Notes: generated from the sequence alone by a model not told the origin. A stretch of DNA of 64,000 nt from Myxocyprinus asiaticus (GCF_019703515.2 NC_059387.1:35845877-35909876), one strand, 5' to 3'; numbered from the stretch's first letter, positions 12,979 to 27,600 are shown. Numbers and translations are program-made.

Positions 12979-15900
12979 CATTGAAAAATGTTTAGAAACA
13001 TCTTAATTAATAATTATGTTGTGTACACTTTCATGTATTCAAGGTGCAAAGAAAATATATTAATACATTTTACTTGATGGTTACACCACATAACATTTTT
13101 TGAAGTCATTAAATCTTTTCTTTCTTTTTTCTTTTCTTTTTCTTTTTTTGCAGAACATGCCACAAATGTTTGTTTTTTTTAAATTGTGAAACCGACATGC
13201 ATGCAAATATTACATTTCTACGAACTTGACACAAATGTTTTAAACTACATTTTTAAACGATTTCTCATTTTTATCATCTCGGACGACCTTATTTGTCAAT
13301 GACCCAAGTACTAAAATGTAATCAGTACGCTCTGTCTTGTTGTCTTTCTAGGGCTACCATCGTCCAAATCATTACATCGCTACACAAGGTAAGACACTCA
13401 AGTTGTTTACTTTCTCTGTAAACTCTGTTTGGTTTGGAAGTGCAGTTCAGAAGTTGTTATCCCCATGGATATGTTAACACACACACACACACATACACAC
13501 ACACACACTTGCTGAGCTGTTTTGTGCTGAAACTGTGTCTTGGAACAATTAATCATCTTTTGTGCTGGGTGGGGGGGAGGGGTGTTGTTGAGGGACACTG
13601 GTACAAAATAAATGGATTAGCTACTGTGTGTTAAATCTGGCAGTCAGTGCAGCCCGCTAACCCAGCATCCCCCTGGAGGCCACGTCTGATTGGTAGTTAA
13701 TTGTTGCGAGAGTTTTCTCGTGTGCTGGACTGCGGTCTTGTTCAGGTAGAGTTCCAGCGCTCTGAACGCAATCACTTCCTTTAATAGACTCACAAGCTGG
13801 TTTAATGGCGCTGCGAGTGGCGTAATTACTTGTTCATTGGAGCGATGCCGAGCACGTCCACAGAGATGCTCGCTGTCCGTAACGCCTCTTTTACTTCCTC
13901 TCTCTTTTCTTCACGTGCTGTCCGGCTCGCGTTCTTAATCTGACCCGAGACACTAGTCAGCATGACTCCAAAATAATCATGTAACATAACCGATGGACTT
14001 TCAACACAGTTTATTAATTCACAACATAACATCACTATGGAACAAAAGTGGTTTTATCCTCTGGGAACGAAAAATAAATCATACCTTTTTGTCTATTTAA
14101 GGGAACATGTGCCCAAAACAAGGGTACTATGTGAGCAAAATGAGCATTATAAATTAAATATGCCCAAATTAATTGTAATCTAATAAATCGTATCAAAATT
14201 GAATGGAATTGAGAGCTTGTGTATCAAAATCAAATCAAATCAGGAAATCTGTATTGATACCGGAGTCAAAAATTAGCGGGCCCTTGAGGCAAAAATGCCA
14301 CAGAAAGTGAAAAAGAGCAACAATTTTAATTTAATTTAATTACATTTTTGTGGTAATCAAACAGAGTGTCCAGAGCTGCGATCAAGCTCACATTTTTGAT
14401 TTGTTTAATATTTTTGGTCCATACTTTTATCATACTTTGTGTTATTTTGTAGTTTTAATGACTTTACTATTGTTCAAAAATGTAGAGCATAGAAATAAAG
14501 AATGAGTAGGTGTGTCCAAACTTTTAACAGGCACAGTATTGCACGTTACTGTAAGTCCAGGGCCCAATTACAAAGATACACACAGTTAAAGACACTCAAG
14601 ACACACTAGGATTATTATTTGCCTACACCATGTGAGCAAATGACTGCAGTCATGCATTAATGCAGCACATCTGAAAATAAGCGCTCTGAGAAAACATTGA
14701 ATCTGGCGATGCAGCTGCAGTCATCTTACAGAACGGCTTAAAAAATGGGAATAATTTCTCTGTACAGAATCCCAGAGGTCTCATTGAAATGAGCTCACTA
14801 GAACGATGAATGCATTAGTCCCTCGGCGCGGTAACGGCGGCCTGACAGCAACGCTCCAGTCTTCCTCCTGCTGAGCACCGGAGGCCGTTACCGTGGTAAT
14901 TGCTGTTGGATGACTCCACTTACAGCTTAAGCAAAGCACTGAGAGTATCAGCAAATTACTGCAAATGTCAGAGCGCTCCTCCGTTCTCCTGATACGTGAG
15001 ATCCGAGTTATGATCAGGATGTTGCTCTTTAAGGATTTTTTAAAGGCTGCATGTGTATGTGTTTCTTTTAGGAAATATTTGGTAAACAGAAATACAATGA
15101 AAACGAAAGGTTTATCATTTGATATATAATTATTGACAGACATACAGACAGATCTTTAGTAGGTTTGTTTACATTTGAATTTTTGAAAATTGGAGTTTGA
15201 ATTAACAAGCATTCCACTGACCCATAAGATCATTCCATCAATGTTAGTCTGTTGCATTTTTCGGAATTTGATTGCCCGCTGTGTTAAAACCGTAAGTCCA
15301 ATCAGTTCGAAAATACAAAGCACACTATTCCAGAACAGTCTGAAGGTATGTGCCAAGTTTAGTGGATGTAGCTTGACAGCTTTTGGTGGAGTTAGTGTAA
15401 AACATTTTGGTCTCGGTTTAGGAATAAAAAAATAAATAAAAAAAAACTTTGTCAAGCCAACATAATTAAAGGCCTTTTGTGGGTTTGTTTACATTAGAAT
15501 TTTGGACAATTGGAGTTTGAATTAACAAGCATTCCATTGACCCATAAGATCATTCCATCAATGTAAGTCTGTAGGATTTTTCAAATATTTGATCATCTGC
15601 TGTGCGAAAACCGTGAGTCCGATCAGTTCGAAAATACCTAGCACACTATTCCAGAACAGTCTGAAGGTATGTGCCAAATTTGGTGGATATTGGTTGAAAG
15701 CTCTTGGAGGAGTTAGTATTAGAATATTTGGTCTCTGATTTGGAACTTTGAAAACACCCAAACAAAATTTGTAGAATAACAGTATGTTGGTTTGTCAAAC
15801 CAACATAAAAATAAAAATAGACACAATGAGTCAATTGTTGACACACAGTAAGAGTATAGAGCTATAAACTGAATGTGGATATCATGGCTCAGATAATTTG

Positions 15901-18900
15901 CTCTGGGGAGAAATGAGTTCATATTGAGATCTCTGACTTTTTATAGCAGACTTTGGTATCTTGAGCAAAACAGCACAGTTTGAAACATTGTTGAGATCTC
16001 TTGTGAAACACTAGAGGAGACACGTGTGAGACTACTGGAGTCTTTTTCTCAGGAAATCATCTGAGAAGCAGGAGACTTCAACTAAAGTGTCCATTTACTC
16101 TCCGTTTAATCTCATTGCCGTCTAGGAGAAACAATTGAGATATTAACGAGATCTGATTTGTGATTTTCCTGTCTTATGGGTATCTACACTCCTGAACTAG
16201 ATCCATTCAACCAAGTGATTCATGAGGAAGAATATATTAGTATATTTCTCGATTGAGTGCCGTCTGGTTTTGACCAATCTTGATTGAATTTGTCATGCTT
16301 ACAAGATAATGAGAACTTTTACACCCACAAACTGCTCGTGTGAAACCAAAGTCAAATGCAGAGTCATTCATAAAGAGTTGTTGAGTATTGAGAGCTGCAC
16401 GAGTGTTTGTTAATGCTGACGTTTATGTGTGTGTATGAATATGTAAAATGCTCTTATTTTTTTCCTGTTGGATGTAATTTATGTTCACACAGAGCAAACG
16501 CTTGAGCACGGGTGTACGTGAGCGCAGATTTGCATGAGCTAATTAGCTTGTCAAAAGTCATTTCGGTATTTGCTTGTTGATTAAAAACAATGCTAATTAG
16601 AATTAATTAAACGTGTGATTTTAATTCCTCGCGCTGCTCTGTTATTACTGGCTGCTGGCATACATGTTGCCCTTATTAAGTTGATTTGGAGCTTTAATGG
16701 AAACACAGATGCACAAATCTGCTCAAACTTGTTTCCCTGCATTTATGAATGAGCCATTTGAAAGTTTTAATTCCTGGATTTGAACTTCTATAATCCGACA
16801 AAGACCAGCTGCTTTATGATATTTGCTTGAATGTTATTGTGTATGTCAGTTTGTTTATTTTTGTTGTTTGTGTGCTCTAAATATTTAAATATTCATATTT
16901 CATCCAAACATTAAAAAATATGAAATTATATATTTTTTTTAAGATCATTAATATCATTATTTTATGACAATTACTGGTATTATTTTTATGTAACAAATTA
17001 TTAAAGACAGTACAACAAATATTACCGTGATGTCTTAATACTTTGGAATGTAAATAGCACATTATTCATTCTTCACATTACAGTAATGGGAATTTTAGGT
17101 GGAATTTGTGCTTAATTATCATGTACATAATGTAAAAAATAATAATAATAATAATAAAAATAATACAAAATAAATCTTTATCCATAATGTAATGTCTTAT
17201 AACTTTTTATATTTTGAATGATGCAAATGAAGCCTATTTTTAAAACACATTTTTACATTATTGTGACAAAAAAATTATGACTTTAGCAAACTTTAAGACA
17301 GTTACTGTGATGTATAAATACTTGACAATTTAAATAATATATTATTATTATTTTTCACATTACAATAATGAGAAAGTCATGTGCTTAATTTTCATGTAAA
17401 TAATGTTAAATAAATTACAAAATAAATATTTATGCATAATATAATGTATTATTACTTTATTATAAAGTAATATTTTGGATTATTATGATTTTTATTGCCA
17501 TTATTTTTGTATTAATGTGACATAAAATACTTTATAGCAATATTTTAAGACAGTTCAACAAATTCTACCATTATGTATAAATACTTGACAATTTAAGTTG
17601 ACAGTACAATAATAAGAAAAAGTTTGATTAATTTGGAGGGAAATGTGCTCATTTAGTATGAAAATTATGTAACAAAGAAAAGTAATTCTTTATGCACAAT
17701 AAAATGTATTATTTCTTTGTTTTGATTTTGGGGTGAAATATGACCTGGACATGTTCTTGACAGTTTGTTGTTTTGCCTGTTCTCAGGTCCCATGCAGGAG
17801 ACCATCTACGACTTCTGGAGGATGATTTGGCAGGAGAACACGGCAACCATCGTCATGGTTACAAACCTGGTTGAAGTTGGCCGGGTGAGTGAATGTTTAT
17901 TCTCTGGAGTTTAATTTTTCCCCGATCACTCAACACTGTCAGAATTAAACACAAACTCAGATCTATGGGTTTTATCGATTTTATTTAAGATGAAATAAAA
18001 GAAATCTCTCCAGACCTGACCGAAGTAAACATCTCTGATGTAAAACAAAGGCCTGGGAAACACTTCAGGGAAGATCTGAGCAGAGAATCGAGAACATCTA
18101 GAGACCGAAGAACAAAAGCATTTAAATTCTTCACAAGAGACAGAAGCAGACTGAGAAACCTTGAAACATTCAGCGTAAGATCAGTGTTTTAACACCAGCT
18201 GTCTAAAAGACTAAAATAATTGACTTTTTTCTATTAACGCTGAAGCTTTTAAATTTGTTTGGATGTTTAATTCTGTTCTGGTGTCTCAGTTTAATGTTCA
18301 GAGTCAGTTTGACTTCCTGTAGAGTGTAATCACTGTGACTGTGACGCTGTAAAATCGTCCATCTCTTTGTTTAAGCATCACAACATGACAACTTCCAACT
18401 CATGGCACATGTTTGGGGCGGGACTACCTGTTTGAATGACCAATGGAAGACGGGAGTGTTTGAAAAATTATCAGTCATTATTTAATGCCACAGAAATTAC
18501 ACACTTCACCTTTAAACATCTGAAATAAGCGGTTTTGACAATAGCCTATATGTATCTTTCATCTAGTATCTTTTTTTTTTTTTGCAACATCTGAGGTTGT
18601 TTGGAGTGTTTGTTCTGTTTATGAATCGATTAGCAATGGTTAAACTAAACAAGTAAAATCCAGAATAAAAATAATGCCAATCTTTCAAGTATTCCAGTAA
18701 GAACTTGAGCAAACGTATTTAAAGAATACTCCTGTATCGCCGGCTAAAAGCACAATCAGAAATTGGCGTCCGGCCACTGTTGTGTTCACATTGTGTCACC
18801 TGCGATTGTATAGAAGACGTGCGATTCGTCCCTGCGGACGGCTGAATTATTTGCCAAGCTCTTTCGAGTAGCCAAGAGAGTCACAACGCTCCTTCCTCAT

Positions 18901-19540
18901 CAACACACCATCTGCTCGTCCTCCTCGCTGATGAACTCGGGGAATTCTCTGCGTCTTCACCATATTCACTGCAAGCTGCCGCGAGCCCGGACGCCGCTGT
19001 CTTCTGTCCAGACTGACAGACTCACAGACGACTCCAACAACTGGACAAGACAAACGGGCCCTGATCCAAACACACACACACACACACACACATACACTGA
19101 TCTGCCTAATCAAAGGCTGCCTGGGAATATTCAGTTTTAGCTGACAGAATTAATCTATAGGATCCATATGAAATGATTAGGATTTGGAAGTGATATGAAA
19201 GAGTGTGTGTTTGTGTGTGTGTGTGTGTGTCTCAGTGTGTGTGTGTGTGTGTGCGTGCGTCTGTGTGTGTGTCTCAGTGAGTGTGTGTGTGTATGTGTGT
19301 GTGTGTGTGTGTGTGTGTCTCAGTGAGTGTGTGTGTGTGTGTGTGTGTCTCAGTGAGTGTGTGTGTGTGTGTGTCAGTGTGTGTGTGTGTGTGTGTGTCA
19401 GTGTGTGTGTCTCAGTGTGTGTGTGTGTGTGTCTCAGTGTGTGTGTGTGTGTCTCACTGAGTGTGTGTGTGTGTGTCTCACTGAGTGTGTGTGTGTGTGT
19501 GTCTCAGTGTGTGTGTGTGTCTCAGTGTGTGTGTGTGTCT

Positions 19541-19575
<35 letters not shown>

Positions 19576-20173
19576 TCAGTGTGTGTGTGTGTGTCTCAGT
19601 GTGTGTGTGTGTGTGTGTGTCTCAGTGTGTGTGTGTGTGTGTCTGTGTGTGTGTGTGTCTGTGTGTGTGTGTGTCAGTGTGTGTGTCTCAGTGTGTGTGT
19701 GTGTCAGTGTGTGTGTCTCAGTGTGTGTGTGTGTATGTGTGTCTCTGTGTGTGTGTGTGTGTTTCTGTGTGTGTGTTTCTCAGTGTGTGTCAGTGTGTGT
19801 GTGTGTGTCAGTGTGTGTGTGTGTATGTGGGCAGGTTTAAGTGGTTTAAAAGAGGACTTTTTTTAGGTTATAAACTGGTAATTACAAGGGTATTATGCTA
19901 TAAATGTGGTTTATGAAGACATTTCTAGTGTCCCCATAAATTAAATCACTTAAACATACTAAATGATGTTTTATTGAAAATGTAAAAATGCAGAAAGTTT
20001 TTTTGTGAGGGTTAGGTTTAGGGGTAGGGTTAGGGTGTGTTGTGTGTGTATATGTGTGTGTGAGGGTTAGGTTTAGGGGTAGGGTTAGGGTTAGGGGATA
20101 TAATCTATAGTTTGTACAGTATAAAAATCATTATGTCTATGGAGAGTCCTCATAATGATAGCTGCACCAACAT

Positions 20174-20216
<43 letters not shown>

Positions 20217-20289
20217 TGTGTTTGTAAATGTGTGTGTGAGTGTGTTTGTAAATGTGTGTGTGAGTGTGTTTGTTTGTGTGTGTGTCTGT

Positions 20290-20351
<62 letters not shown>

Positions 20352-21302
20352 ACACGCAGGTCTAATTTAGCAGCTAATTAAGAGCAACAGCAGATCTCTC
20401 TGGCCGACACACACCGGAGCTGTTGTGATGGAAAATATTTCAAACATGAAACACTTGCCAGCTATCCAGAGCAAAAAGAAACCCCATAGACTTGCATTGA
20501 AGGAGGGAATGGAGACATATCTACAGACCAGAATATCAGAGGCTGTGTCTCGTTTGGAAGGCTGCATCCTCCGGAGGTCGCATTTGTCGGCCGCATACGT
20601 CATCAAGGCTGTCTCGTTTCAGAAAAGTGATTAGGACACTTCAATGCAGCCTTCGAATGTGACCTTGTTTCACAGGAATTCGGAGGATGCATGAGTTGTA
20701 TCCTTCATGGGCACTCACAACCCACAATTCTTTGCTTCAACGGAAATGTCTAAAAAAAAATAACGCCAATTATATTAATATATAATTAAATTAAAGTATT
20801 ACACTAAAAGTACAACTGTAAAATCAATTTTCTTTTCTTTTTACATCATTATAATGCTCCTAAAATGTACCTCATATATTCCCTTCTCACTCAAAGCGTT
20901 CCCGCTTGTTAAAGTGTGGCGTGCTGTCATAGCAACCAATGTTCCGTTACGTTTCTGTTTGTCCTACGAAGGCCGTGTCGTTTAAACGGAGCTTGTTTAA
21001 AGGAGGACACTCAGTATACTGCAGCCTTCAAAGGACATGTCCTACCTAGCACGCAGCCTTCCAAACGAGACTTGGGTCAGTAAACAAGCACCTAGCAACT
21101 AGTGCTGCAACAACTAATCGATAAAATCAATCATGAAAATAATAATCAACTAATTTCATTATCGATTAGCAGGATGTGTGCAGAGTGCACTGAGAAGCCC
21201 CTTCAGTGATATGTATGTACTGTATATATACAGTAATGAGAATTTAAGGTGGAATTGTGTATAATTGTAAATAATGAAAAACAAATAAATAATAGAAAAG
21301 TA

Positions 21303-21352
<50 letters not shown>

Positions 21353-21353
21353 G

Positions 21354-21395
<42 letters not shown>

Positions 21396-21552
21396 CCTTT
21401 CATATATTTTTAATTATGCAAATGAAGCCTATTTTTAGGACTGTTAAGATTTTTGTGCCATTATTTTCTATTATTGTGACAAAAATTACTTTAGCAATAC
21501 TTCAAAACAGTTTAACACATACTAACATATATGTATAAATATTTTACAATTT

Positions 21553-21637
<85 letters not shown>

Positions 21638-24600
21638 CAGTATATTATTATGTATTATTATTATTCACGTTACAGTGGTAAAAAAAAAAAAAAAAGCGTT
21701 AAGTCGTTTGAAAAATGGCAGAGACATTGAACCAAAAAAACACGACCCAAGTTACGACCCATAACTGTTATTTTCTACATTTTTTCTACATTTCTTTAAA
21801 AAAATGAATGTTCCAGTGAGTCACTTACAATGGAAGTCAATGGGGTCAATAATCTGTAATCATTAAAATACTCACTGTTTCAAAAGTATAGACACAAGAC
21901 ATAAACAATATGTGTGTTAACATGATTTTACTGTCATAAAATCACATATTAACTGCATCTGTTAAAGTTATAGCCAATTTTACAACTTAGTTGCCATGAC
22001 GATACAATGTCATAAACCCTAAAACCCTATGTATGTATAAACAATTTTACAATAATACACAAGTTTAACAGAAGAATTAATGTAAGTGTTTTTATAAGAT
22101 TATAAGCTTCACATTTCTGACTTTAAACCCTCCAAAAAGTTACCCCATTGACTTCCATTGTAAGTGTCTCACTGGAACACATTTAATGAAAAGGAGGGAT
22201 GAGTCGAAATTAATTTTCGTGGTAATCAACATTATGACACAAATGCTGTCCATCTTGTATTGAACCTGGAATATTCCTTTAATCAATTTTCTAAATAATC
22301 ATTAGCTGCAGCCCTACTAGCAACCAACCATATCACCCTAGTAACCAATTGGTAATGTGCTAAAAAACAGTCAGAACACTTTAGCAACCCCATACTCTAG
22401 CAACACCATGGCAACCACCCTAAACACCGTAGCATCATGGTGGCAAGTTTTACTCAGACAAACACCACTCACGTTTTCTTCAGAATATGTATAAATCTAG
22501 TTTTTATATATATTATAATCTCATATGTGTTTATTGTCTATAATGCATGTGGTGGACACTAAGCAGATTAAGTGTCTGGATGTTTAAAGTGTGTGATGTC
22601 AGTCAAGACACTTAAGGTTGCCACTGTTAGAAGAAGATTATCCTGGATCAAACCGCTTGGGACACTAATCTAAAGACTGTCTCTCTATGATCATCTCAGA
22701 ATCTTTGTCTCTCTGGTATATACGTCTATTCTGAAGAAACTCCAATGTGCGGAGGGGACCGAGTCAAAGCGACACTATCGTGCTGGAAGAGCCGCTGGCG
22801 AGAAGAGGATCAAATCTCAGCAGAAATCTGCCGCTCGGAACTAATGGGATTTTAAAGCCCCATCTTAATATCTGACAAGAACAAAAAGGTCTCCTCTGGA
22901 ATAACATTTGAGTCATTAATAAGTCATCAAATTATGAATGAAGGAATACTAGTGTTGCATTCAGTCCGTTGAGGTTAAAATTAGACCGTGATAGAAGTAG
23001 GCCAGCAAGACCTTCAACAGAGACTAGAAACTACCCTGAACTTCACAATATCACAATCTTATACATGTACAAATCATTATGAACTGCACAACACCTATCA
23101 AGAACATTTCCAGGTCATATTTCACACCAAAATGAAAAGAAAGAAATTAGAAATTATATTTTGAATAAAGAAAATGGGTCCATTTTTGCAACTGTGACAT
23201 TACTGTCATGACTAGTTTTTATTTATTTGTTTATTTTTCCTGTCTGTGATGCTGTTTTTTTCCCATGATGGCCATGACATTTATATTGGTTTGTCAGCTG
23301 GCAGTGAGCTTGTGGAAATATCTCCTTTTTACTGCGATTGAATATGTAAATAAGTCATTACATGATTAATGCACCCTCATTTAGGAGATACTCTAATGAT
23401 AATTCTGTTTGATAATTAGGCGGGTGGCGATAGCATCATCGTGCTATTGTTTTTCCGGCCTGACAGCGGCCTTCAGGCAAAGACTGCACGACTGAGGCGT
23501 TTCCAGAGAGAAATATGCTCAGCTATTAGAGTACAATTATCCCGCCAATTAGAGCTGTCTTAATACGCTTATAGGAAAGGAAAGCACGATAATGATGAAG
23601 AGCGAATGGGTGGAGAGAAAGAGAACGAGCTAAACAGATGACAAACAGATGGAATGAGAAACTAAAGCTCAGTGCACATGCTGTGATTGTGACCACAGTT
23701 TGCCATCTGAGATAGTAATTTTGGTAATTGTAAAAGATTTCTTTTTCTTTTGTAGAGCAAAATCATCAGTCTTTGATCTCAGAGTATGATTTGCTTCTGA
23801 TGAGTCAGTACATTTACGTGGCATTTTGCTTAAATTCCACGTAAATGCTTTAGTTTGACTAAACATCGATTTTTGCCAAGTTGGACTAACAGACCTAGAT
23901 AATGCGATTCTGGCTCGGCTGATCAGACTGCAATTAACTTCAGTGTTGTTCTCAAGCTCCGAAAAACACAACTGAAGTGTATTCTGTTTTACTGGCACTT
24001 TTACACGTCCTTCCTTCAAATATCCGATTACGCATGTTGTCGTGTGTACTCGGACAGACAGAGGAAGACTGTAGCTCGTCTACTTTGTAGTTCGATTATA
24101 ACTGTGCATGTAACCGCACTGAGTGTCCCTTGGTTGGGTTTGTTCGAAAACATTTCAATTCACATGTCAAAGGGGATGTCAAAATGCAACATGATTTATC
24201 GTCCAGTCAATGCTGTCAGTCATAGGGGGCCTGGGTAGTTTAGCAAGTAAAGATGCTGACTACCACACCTGGAGTCGCGAGTTCGAATCCAGGGTGTGCT
24301 GAGTGACTCCAGCCAGGTCTCCTAAGCAACTAAATTGGCCCGGTTGCTAGGGAGGGTAGAGTCACATGGGGTAACCTCCTCGTGGTCGCTATAATGTGGT
24401 TCTCGCTCTTGGTGGGTCGCGTGGTGAGTTGTGTGTGGATGCCGTGGAGAATAGTGTGACACCTCCACACGTGCTACGTCTCCGTGGTAACGCGCTCAAC
24501 AAGTCACGTGATAAGATGCGCGGATTGACTGTATCAGACACGGAGGCAACTGAGATTCGTCCTCCGCCACCCAGATTGAGGCGAGTCACTACGCCACCAC

Positions 24601-27600
24601 AAGGACTTAGAGCGCATTGGGAATTGGGCATTCCAAACTGGTCAGAAAAAGGGGATAAAATCCACCAGTTAAAGCCATGACCTCATGAAGTGCTAGTAAG
24701 AGTAGGAAGGACGTGCTGAGTGACTCCAGTCAGGTCTCCTAAGCAACCAAATTGGAGAATAGCGTGAAGCCTCCACACGTGCTACGTCTCCGTGGTAACG
24801 CACTCAACAAGTCACGTGATAAGATGCGCGGATTGACTGTCTCAGACACGGAGGCAACTGAGATTCGTCCTCCGCCACCCAGATTGAGGCGAGTCACTAC
24901 ACCACCACGAGGACTTAGAGCGCATTGGGAATTGGGCATTCCAAACTGGTCAGAAAAAGGGGAGAAAATCCACCAAAAAAAAAAAAAATGCTGTCAATCA
25001 TGACCTCATGAAGTGCTAGTAAGAGTAGGAAGGACGTGCTGAGTGACTCCAGTCAGGTCTCCTAAGCAACCAAATTGACCCAGTTGCTAGGGAGGGTAGA
25101 GTCACATGGGGTAACCTCCTCGTGGTCGTGATTGGTGGTTCTCGCTCTCAATGGGGCGTGTGGTAAATTGTGCGTGGATCGCGGAGAGTAGCATGAGCCT
25201 CCACATGCTGTGAGTCTCCGCGGTGTCATGCACAACGAGTCACGTGATAAGATGCGCGGATTGACGGTCTCAGAAGTGGAGGCAACTGAGACTTGTCCTC
25301 CGCCACCCGGATTGAAGTGAGTAACCGCACCACCACTAGGACCTACTAAGTAGTGGGAATTGGGCATTCCAAATTGGGAGAAAGGGGATACAAATAAGGG
25401 GATACCATTGTTTTTCTGTATGATCTATTCTTCTTTTTCTTAATTTTTTTTTTTGCCTATATCTTTGACCCCATGTGTCTCTAGAGGTGTGGTTTGGTAA
25501 TGAAGGGGTTAAATCGAGACAGATGGGGTCATTAGTATGGGGTAATCTGAAACGGGGGGTCATTTGAAGTGAATATCTGTCATACAACAGCAGAAAGCTA
25601 ATGCAGACTTTAATATCATGTCTAACTGTGAATATTCATGCAAAAAAATGTTTGAACAAACAGCATACAAAGACGTTGAGCCATTTTAAGTGTATCTCAT
25701 GAAAACGTCTTCTAACTTTTTCACAAAGTGTTTTGTATCTCCTGTGAGGTCATAAACAAACAGCTCTTCTTAAACCCGTTTGTGTGTGTTTACAGGTGAA
25801 ATGTTGCAAGTATTGGCCCGATGACACAGAAATCTACAGGGACATGAAAGTGACACTGATCGAAACACAGCTGCTGTCTGAATACGTGATTCGCACCTTT
25901 GCTGTGGAAAAGGTATCAAAATACTCTGTCAAAAAGTCACAACACTGTTCAACTTACTATCACAACACTATCAAAACTACACTGTGTAACTCGCTATTAA
26001 ACTGCATTACTACCAAACTACGGTCTATTTTATTTTTTGTTATGGTCCATTTTTATCCTTCATTTTTGTTTTCATATTCCTGATGATTTTTATAAACAAA
26101 CTGTAATTTCATTTGTGCATGTGATATATTTTTATTATAAAGGTAACCTAAATTTTCAATCATTAAAAATTACTTTTCAAATCAGTAACAATGCTAGAGA
26201 CATAGCAACCATTATAAATTTGGGTGTGGGGGAAATGACATGTTACATCTAGGCGGGAACTGGCTGAACAGTCAAAGTAATGTTTAACACACAAGGCAGC
26301 TGCGTGTGGCTCTCTCTCTCCCGAACTGCCGCATCCGGCTTGGCTTTATCCCTCGGCTCGGCTTTATCCCCTTCCTCGGCCGATTAGCCTGATTGGGGGC
26401 CGGCCATGTGCACTCATGACCCGGCCCCGCCCTCCTCCGCGTCACACCTCTCCCTCCTTTGCCTCAGGTCAAGGAACCCCCGGCATGACGTACATACCCC
26501 CCCCCCCCATTTCAGGGAGTGTGTTGCCATTCCAGCTGCGCCTGCCGGCAGGCTTTCCCCGCCTCTCAAGACCTGGGAGGGAGACAAGGGGAGGGAAAAG
26601 GGGAGAGGGAAAGAGTGAGGTGGAGCGACTCAGACATTGATCACCGGTTCCCAGACATGCGTCGCCTGGTCCTCGACCACTCATCCACCTTCTGGTGGAT
26701 GACAGCCGCTCCTCCCCGGGCGGACAGCAGCGAGTCCTCCGACCCCTCTGCATTCTGGCGGCTGTTAGCAAGTCCTCCGACCCCTGGCAGCGGCTCCACC
26801 ACTCCAGGCAGCTGGCAGCGAGCTCCTCCTCCCCTTGCGGACGGCGGCCGTTCCTCCGCATCCAGGCGGCCGGCAGTGACTCCTCCGTCCCCCGGCCACG
26901 GCTGCTCCTTTCGGCGCACGGCAGTAGTGAGGACACCACTACAGCGCATCCCTCCTCCTTCCCGGGTTTCGGCACCAATTCAACAGGGTTTAAAATGGGG
27001 AGGAGGAGGCGGGAACTGGCTGAACAGTCAAAATAATGTTTAAGGAAAACGTAAAAAAACACAAACATAAACACACACGGCAGCTGCGTGTGGCTCTCTC
27101 TCTTCCAAACTGCCACATGGCTTTATCCCCCTCCTCGACTGATTAGCCCGATTGGGGGCTGGCCGTGTGGACTCACGGCCCGGCCCCGCCTTCCTCCTCG
27201 TCACACCGTTATATACAAGGATGTCTACAAGATTTGGTAACACTTTATAATAACTACACTGTATAAAGCATTCGTTTATAGTTAGTTGATCATTTATAAA
27301 TTACTACATTAACAATACAACTATATTCATTTGCAAAAAAATTTATGTTTGGAATTATCTGTTAATATTTTTAAAATTCAGTAAATGACAGACATTTTTG
27401 TACACAACCTCTTTACATCTCACGAACACCTGGAGGTTCCTCACTATTAAACATATCTAAAACTCACTACTTCAGTATGAAACTACATAAACAATCTAAA
27501 TCAGTATCAAACTTCAAGAAACTCAAACACATAAACAGAACACAGTAATCGTTCAGCTGATCTCAGCACTGATTATTGTTTCTTTGGCCTTCATAATAAT

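Larger units (their letters stand above)
7221..13351 (+). other. ptprk intron (6.1 kb) hosting a TIR element
   Basis: Besides the element at 9549-11853 it holds a (CA)n run (7417-7450), a MITE end at 8314-8350, a small tandem repeat at 8598-8702, a repeat-family copy at 12550-12935 and a TA/CA run at 12931-12973. The remainder is AT-rich with no further gene seen. Confidence 0.6.
13389..17786 (+). other. ptprk intron (4.4 kb)
   Basis: It contains a (CA)n run at 13478-13509, GC-richer unique sequence at 13640-13900 and 14690-14910, a tandem duplication at 15160-15808, an octamer/homeodomain cluster near 16520-16640 and very AT-rich sequence from 16860 to 17720. Confidence 0.6.
21100..22316. 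mobile_element. hAT-type non-autonomous element with perfect 8-bp target duplication
   Basis: CTAGCAAC flanks it on both sides (21092-21099 and 22317-22324). Ends are TAGTGCTGCAACAACTAAT and the inverse of TAGGGCTGCAGCTAATGAT. Eight-base duplication and this end type indicate hAT. It encloses TA runs and a second repeat at 21690-22282. Confidence 0.8.
17885..25795 (+). other. ptprk intron (7.9 kb), microsatellites and nested elements
   Basis: It holds TG tracts, a MITE at 20548-21071, a hAT element at 21100-22316 and a SINE cluster at 24224-25393. Unique-looking stretches lie at 18720-19060, 22600-22900 and 23270-23660. No additional exon was found. Confidence 0.6.

Noticed and set aside
19204..19916. 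Long Cys/Val open frames
   Set aside because: They are translations of (TG)n in several frames at once, with no other composition.
20010..20100. True interstitial telomere
   Set aside because: GGGTTAGG runs are irregular, short and part of a dispersed unit, not a (TTAGGG)n array.
24224..24300. tRNA gene
   Set aside because: The A/B boxes belong to the head of a SINE that recurs seven times; no cloverleaf with a clean acceptor stem was seen.
26406..27116. Overlapping open frames on both strands of the GC-rich unit
   Set aside because: High GC removes stop codons in most frames; the proteins are low-complexity Pro/Ser/Arg with no family pattern.
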